NCBI RefSeq assembly: GCF_001536285.1
Contig: NZ_FAOZ01000027.1
Coordinates: forward strand, 1 to 64,000
Length of the DNA: 64,000 nucleotides
Origin: Parafrankia irregularis
GTDB lineage: Bacteria > Actinomycetota > Actinomycetes > Frankiales > Frankiaceae
Direction: 5' to 3'
Shown: piece by piece, positions 61,152 to 64,000 of the stretch
How positions within the stretch are numbered: the stretch's first letter is position 1
Layout of the letters: every line of letters begins with the position of its first letter
Notes under the pieces: generated by a model
The model's database searches: none
What the model saw: the letters and a program-made list of their open reading frames with translations, nothing else
What the model was told of the DNA's origin: nothing
Program-made: the position numbers and the translations under genes

Positions 61152-61868
61152 CTACGGGTTCGACGGGGCGCTGCTGGCCCGGGTGGCCGTACGGGCCGGG
61201 CCTTCTGGCGCCGAGGTCCGCGCGGACGCGTGAGCGGACTGCGCCGACTCCGCTGCCGGCTGCCTCAGTAGTCCGTCGACCAGCGCGTTCAGCATGACGG
61301 CGAAGGTGTGGCCGCGGGCCGGTGGGCGGCCGAGTGCGGCGGCCACGGTCGGGTCGAGCGATGGAACGATGGCGTCGGCGACAACGTCGCCGACAGCCTG
61401 CTCGGGCCAGTCGCGGGCGACATGGCCGACCGTCACATGATCGCCGACGAGCTGGACGACGGCATTGGTCGCGTCGGCGACCTGAGCCCCGCGCAGGCCC
61501 GCCTGGGCGAACTCGCCTGCCAGTGCCAGCCGGGCCGGCCCCATCAGCGCCAGCAGGATTCCCCGCTGATGGGCCAGCTCCACCAGCCCGCGGTGTTCGT
61601 TGATGTTCCCCAGCAGGGAGGTGGCGGCCGACACGATGCGTTCCGCGGGCGACGCGCCGACGACGCCTACCGCGCCGATCGTGTCGCCCATCTGGCCGAG
61701 GACGGTGTCGAGAAGCTCGTCCCGGTTGCCGACGTGCCAGTAGATCGCGGTCGGCGCCACGCCCAGCTCGGCCGCGAGCCTGCGCATCGAGAACTGCTGG
61801 TAGCCGTCCCGCTCCAGCAGCGATCGGGCAGCGGCGATCACCTGGTTCGGGGTGAGGGGATCTCGCAC
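61152..61868 (-). CDS. TetR-family transcriptional regulator
   Basis: This 238-aa protein has the N-terminal helix-turn-helix VIAAARSLLERDGYQQFSMRRLAAELGVAPTAIYWHVGNRDELLDTVL (residues about 9-56) and a TetR_C ligand domain. The C-terminal 35 residues are Ala/Ser/Thr-rich and disordered. It lies downstream of a large acyl-CoA dehydrogenase gene on the same strand with 246 bp between, and probably represses itself and perhaps that lipid-catabolic unit. The ligand is probably an acyl-CoA, by context only. Confidence 0.9.
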   Translation of the reverse strand: MRDPLTPNQVIAAARSLLERDGYQQFSMRRLAAELGVAPTAIYWHVGNRDELLDTVLGQMGDTIGAVGVVGASPAERIVSAATSLLGNINEHRGLVELAHQRGILLALMGPARLALAGEFAQAGLRGAQVADATNAVVQLVGDHVTVGHVARDWPEQAVGDVVADAIVPSLDPTVAAALGRPPARGHTFAVMLNALVDGLLRQPAAESAQSAHASARTSAPEGPARTATRASSAPSNP

Positions 61869-61900
61869 AGTCCGGATGCTACCTACCTGCCGCCCTCATC

Positions 61901-61936
61901 AATTTGCCGCAATTTGCCGCACGTACCGGGTAAATT
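61901..61936. promoter_or_regulatory. Direct and inverted repeats upstream of tetR
   Basis: AATTTGCCGC is repeated back to back at 61901-61910 and 61911-61920. The second copy forms an imperfect dyad with GGTAAATT (61929-61936), 7 of 8 bases. The site is 32 bp upstream of the TetR start and is the likely operator. Confidence 0.5.
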
Positions 61937-62114
61937 CGCCAGCGCCGCGCAGTATTCGTCGTACCGATCAGGTCCTGACCTCGGGTTTGACCGGGACGTC
62001 GAGGCAGATCGACATCGCCCGCCGGTATTGCTCGGCCGTGATCTCGGTGGCGTGACCCGTCGCAGGTACGCCCGCCACGTTTCCGCGCACGTCGACGACA
62101 GACCACAGCCCTGG

Positions 62115-64000
62115 TCAGCCGCGGGGCAGGCCGAGGATCCGCTCGGCGATGACGTTGAGCTGGATCTCCATGGTGCCGCCGCCGATCAGCTGTGTCGGCA
62201 CGCTGAGGTAGCGGTCGACGCGTTCTCCCGCGGGGCCGTCGGCCAGCGCGGCCTTGGCACCGAACCAGCGCATGGACCGCTGGCCGATCTGGGTGACGAG
62301 AAGGCCGGAGGCGGCCTTCGACACGCTGGATTCCGCGCCGGGGCGCAGCCCGGACAGGGTGCGCTGGGTGGTGCGCAGGGCCATCGCCGCCAGCGCGTGG
62401 GCGGTGGCGAACATGGCGCCGATCTCGCGGGTTGTGTCGTGTGGTGCGCTGGCGAGCTCACCCGAGGCTGCAAGGTCGAGTAGTTGGGTCGGGATGTGCT
62501 GCATCCCGCTGATGCTGACGCGTTCGTTACCCAGGGTCGTGCGGGCCAGGGCCCAGCCCCCGTTCACCTCACCGACCAGATGGCGGTCAGGCACGAAGAC
62601 GTCGTCGAGGAAGACCTCGTTGAACAGGTAGCCGCCGTTCGCCTCGCGCAGCGGTCGGATGTCGAGGCCGGGTGCGGCCATGTCGACGAGGAAGTAGGAG
62701 ATGCCCTTGTGCTTGGGGGCCGCAGGGTCGGTTCTGGCCAGGCAGATGCCGTAGTCCGCCTCCCGGGTGCCGGTGTTCCAGACCTTCTGCCCGGTCAGTA
62801 GCCAGCCGCCGTCGGTTTTCACGGCCCGGGTCGACAGGGCGGCGAGGTCGGAGCCGGCGCCCGGCTCGCTGAACAGCTGGCACCACTGGAGATCGCCGCG
62901 CAGCGTCGGTGGGACGAAGTAGTCCTTCTGTTCCTGGGTGCCGTGGGCGAGGATCGTCGGCAGCGCCCAGTCGCCGATGATCAGCCGTGGCTGGGTGACT
63001 CCGGACCGTTCGTACTCCTGCTGGATCACCAGCTGTTCGACCGGGGTCGCGGCGAGGCCATAGGGCTTCGGGTAGTGCGGCACGACGAGGCCTTCGTCCG
63101 CGAGGCGCTGCCGGCGGGCTGGCCCGTCGGCGGGCAGCGCCGCGACCTCGGCGAGCACGCCGGCGATGCGGGCCCGGAACGTGTCGTCCGCGTGCGACAG
63201 GTCGATGCTGAAGTCGCGGGCGGTGTGCTGGACGAGTTCGCCCGTCAGATGTTCCCAGTCGTCGATCGGGCCGAGCAGGTTCTCCAGGACCATCGCTCGA
63301 CGCCAGTAGAAGTGGGCGTCGTGCTCCCAGGTGTAGCCGATCCCGCCCAGCAGTGTGATCGTCTCCAGGCCGATCTCGGTGGCTCGCGGCAGGCAGGCGA
63401 CCGCGGCGCCGGCGGCGGCGATGGCGAGCTGCTCGTCGTCCTGCTCCAGCGCGCGGGCGGCGTCCCAGGCTGACGCCGACATTGTCTCGACGTCGATGAA
63501 CAGTCGGGCGCATTTGTGCTTGATCGCCTGGAACGAGCCGATGGGCCGGCCGAACTGCTCGCGGATCTTCGCGTAGTCGATGCCGGTCGTGACGCACCAC
63601 CGTGCGAGTCCGACCGCCTCGGCGGCGAACAGCACCGCCGCGACCGCGCGGATCTGCGCGGCGTGCACGTGGAGGACCTGTTCCGGGCCGACGGTGACGT
63701 CGGTCAGCGTCACCGTTCCGACGGCGCGGGTGTGGTCGACCGGCGCGCCTGCGGTCGCCTCGACGCCGCCGCCGGGTTCGGCGGTGAACCAGATCTCGTC
63801 GCCGTCCGGGGTGGTCGCGCCGAGAAGCAGGATTGCCGCCCCGGGGGCGCCGAGCACCGGCAGGGTGGTGCCGGCGACCCGGTAGGTGCCGTCGGGGCCG
63901 GGCGTGGCTGTGACGCCGTTGGCCGCGAGCGCCGTGGCCCCGGTCGTGCCGGCCGCGAGCACTGGCAGCAGCCGTTTGCGCAGGCTGTCGTCGCCATACC
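62115..64000 (-). CDS. Double-domain acyl-CoA dehydrogenase (FadE-type), N-terminus beyond window
   Basis: The frame runs off the window end, with YGDDSLRKRLLPVLAAGTTG preceding the first in-window start, so over 625 residues are visible. The first dehydrogenase domain (IREQFGRPIGSFQAIKHKCAR, GGIGYTWEHDAHFYWRRA) is fused to a second complete one (WCQLFSEPGAGSDLAALST, VTGQKVWNTG-like LLTGQKVWNTG, ending MEIQLNVIAERILGLPRG). Two-domain FadE proteins of about 710 aa act like the two-subunit enzymes at 3112-5470. This one may oxidise an unusual or branched acyl-CoA. It is probably controlled by the adjacent TetR. Confidence 0.92.
   Translation of the reverse strand, partial: YGDDSLRKRLLPVLAAGTTGATALAANGVTATPGPDGTYRVAGTTLPVLGAPGAAILLLGATTPDGDEIWFTAEPGGGVEATAGAPVDHTRAVGTVTLTDVTVGPEQVLHVHAAQIRAVAAVLFAAEAVGLARWCVTTGIDYAKIREQFGRPIGSFQAIKHKCARLFIDVETMSASAWDAARALEQDDEQLAIAAAGAAVACLPRATEIGLETITLLGGIGYTWEHDAHFYWRRAMVLENLLGPIDDWEHLTGELVQHTARDFSIDLSHADDTFRARIAGVLAEVAALPADGPARRQRLADEGLVVPHYPKPYGLAATPVEQLVIQQEYERSGVTQPRLIIGDWALPTILAHGTQEQKDYFVPPTLRGDLQWCQLFSEPGAGSDLAALSTRAVKTDGGWLLTGQKVWNTGTREADYGICLARTDPAAPKHKGISYFLVDMAAPGLDIRPLREANGGYLFNEVFLDDVFVPDRHLVGEVNGGWALARTTLGNERVSISGMQHIPTQLLDLAASGELASAPHDTTREIGAMFATAHALAAMALRTTQRTLSGLRPGAESSVSKAASGLLVTQIGQRSMRWFGAKAALADGPAGERVDRYLSVPTQLIGGGTMEIQLNVIAERILGLPRG

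Overview
The window is very GC-rich with strong third-position G/C bias, GTG starts, ATGA/GTGA gene overlaps and typical actinobacterial families (DUF222-HNH nuclease, paired FadE genes, SARP, mycothiol-type maleylpyruvate isomerase fold, GPP34). A Frankia-like soil or symbiotic actinomycete is the best guess; this is inferred from family composition, not from a marker gene. || 1-17.2 kb: the tail of an HNH nuclease, then an acyl-CoA catabolic region (crotonase, acyl-CoA ligase, two-subunit acyl-CoA dehydrogenase, cyclase-family hydrolase, SDR, SnoaL-like protein, DUF7064-like protein, P450, phosphotransferase). A 14-bp dyad recurs before the crotonase and at the dehydrogenase operon. Next come two adjacent TIR / transmembrane / seven-blade WD40 proteins, a TetR regulator and a maleylpyruvate-isomerase-fold protein. 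|| 17.2-35.9 kb: a type II (aromatic) polyketide cluster. The right arm (minus strand) holds KS-alpha, KS-beta/CLF, ACP and an ActIV-like metallo-beta-lactamase-fold cyclase. The left arm holds an ActIII-like ketoreductase, divergent from a CX3CX2C radical SAM enzyme, a small SRPBCC protein, an adenylate-forming ligase, an unusual three-domain SRPBCC aromatase/cyclase and an alpha/beta hydrolase. A DNA glycosylase and an MTA/SAH-type nucleosidase follow, then a SARP activator. An MFS exporter and a MarR/SRPBCC/degenerate-SDR operon complete it. The two divergent biosynthetic promoters carry the same TTGAG-N6-TTGAG repeat in the 11-bp register expected for SARP binding. The likely logic is: KS/CLF/ACP build the chain, KR reduces it, the SRPBCC and MBL-fold proteins fold it, and the ligase and radical SAM enzyme add unusual starter or tailoring chemistry. 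|| 35.9-42.7 kb: a scarred region. It contains a 3'-end copy of the phosphotransferase gene, the 3' half of a tRNA-Phe gene, an integrase remnant with an internal stop, ABC-ATPase and PfkB fragments, a frameshifted secreted protein and a YibE/F fragment. These sit among intact GPP34, RHH, SPFH and beta-family genes. This looks like an old integration site. || 42.7-47.5 kb: a CooC-like ATPase, then a metal/oxyanion patch (MFS, ChrB-like, truncated ACR3-like, and a MerR operon with a spaced MerR-type promoter and a MerT-like membrane protein). || 47.6-60.9 kb: potassium and magnesium homeostasis: KdpD divergent from a 27-aa peptide gene, kdpF, kdpA, kdpB, kdpC and kdpE, then a DUF6919-like gene, Kup and CorA. 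An 18-bp motif is shared by the kdpFABC promoter and a promoter downstream of kdpE. || 61-64 kb: a TetR regulator and a double-domain FadE-type acyl-CoA dehydrogenase that runs off the window.
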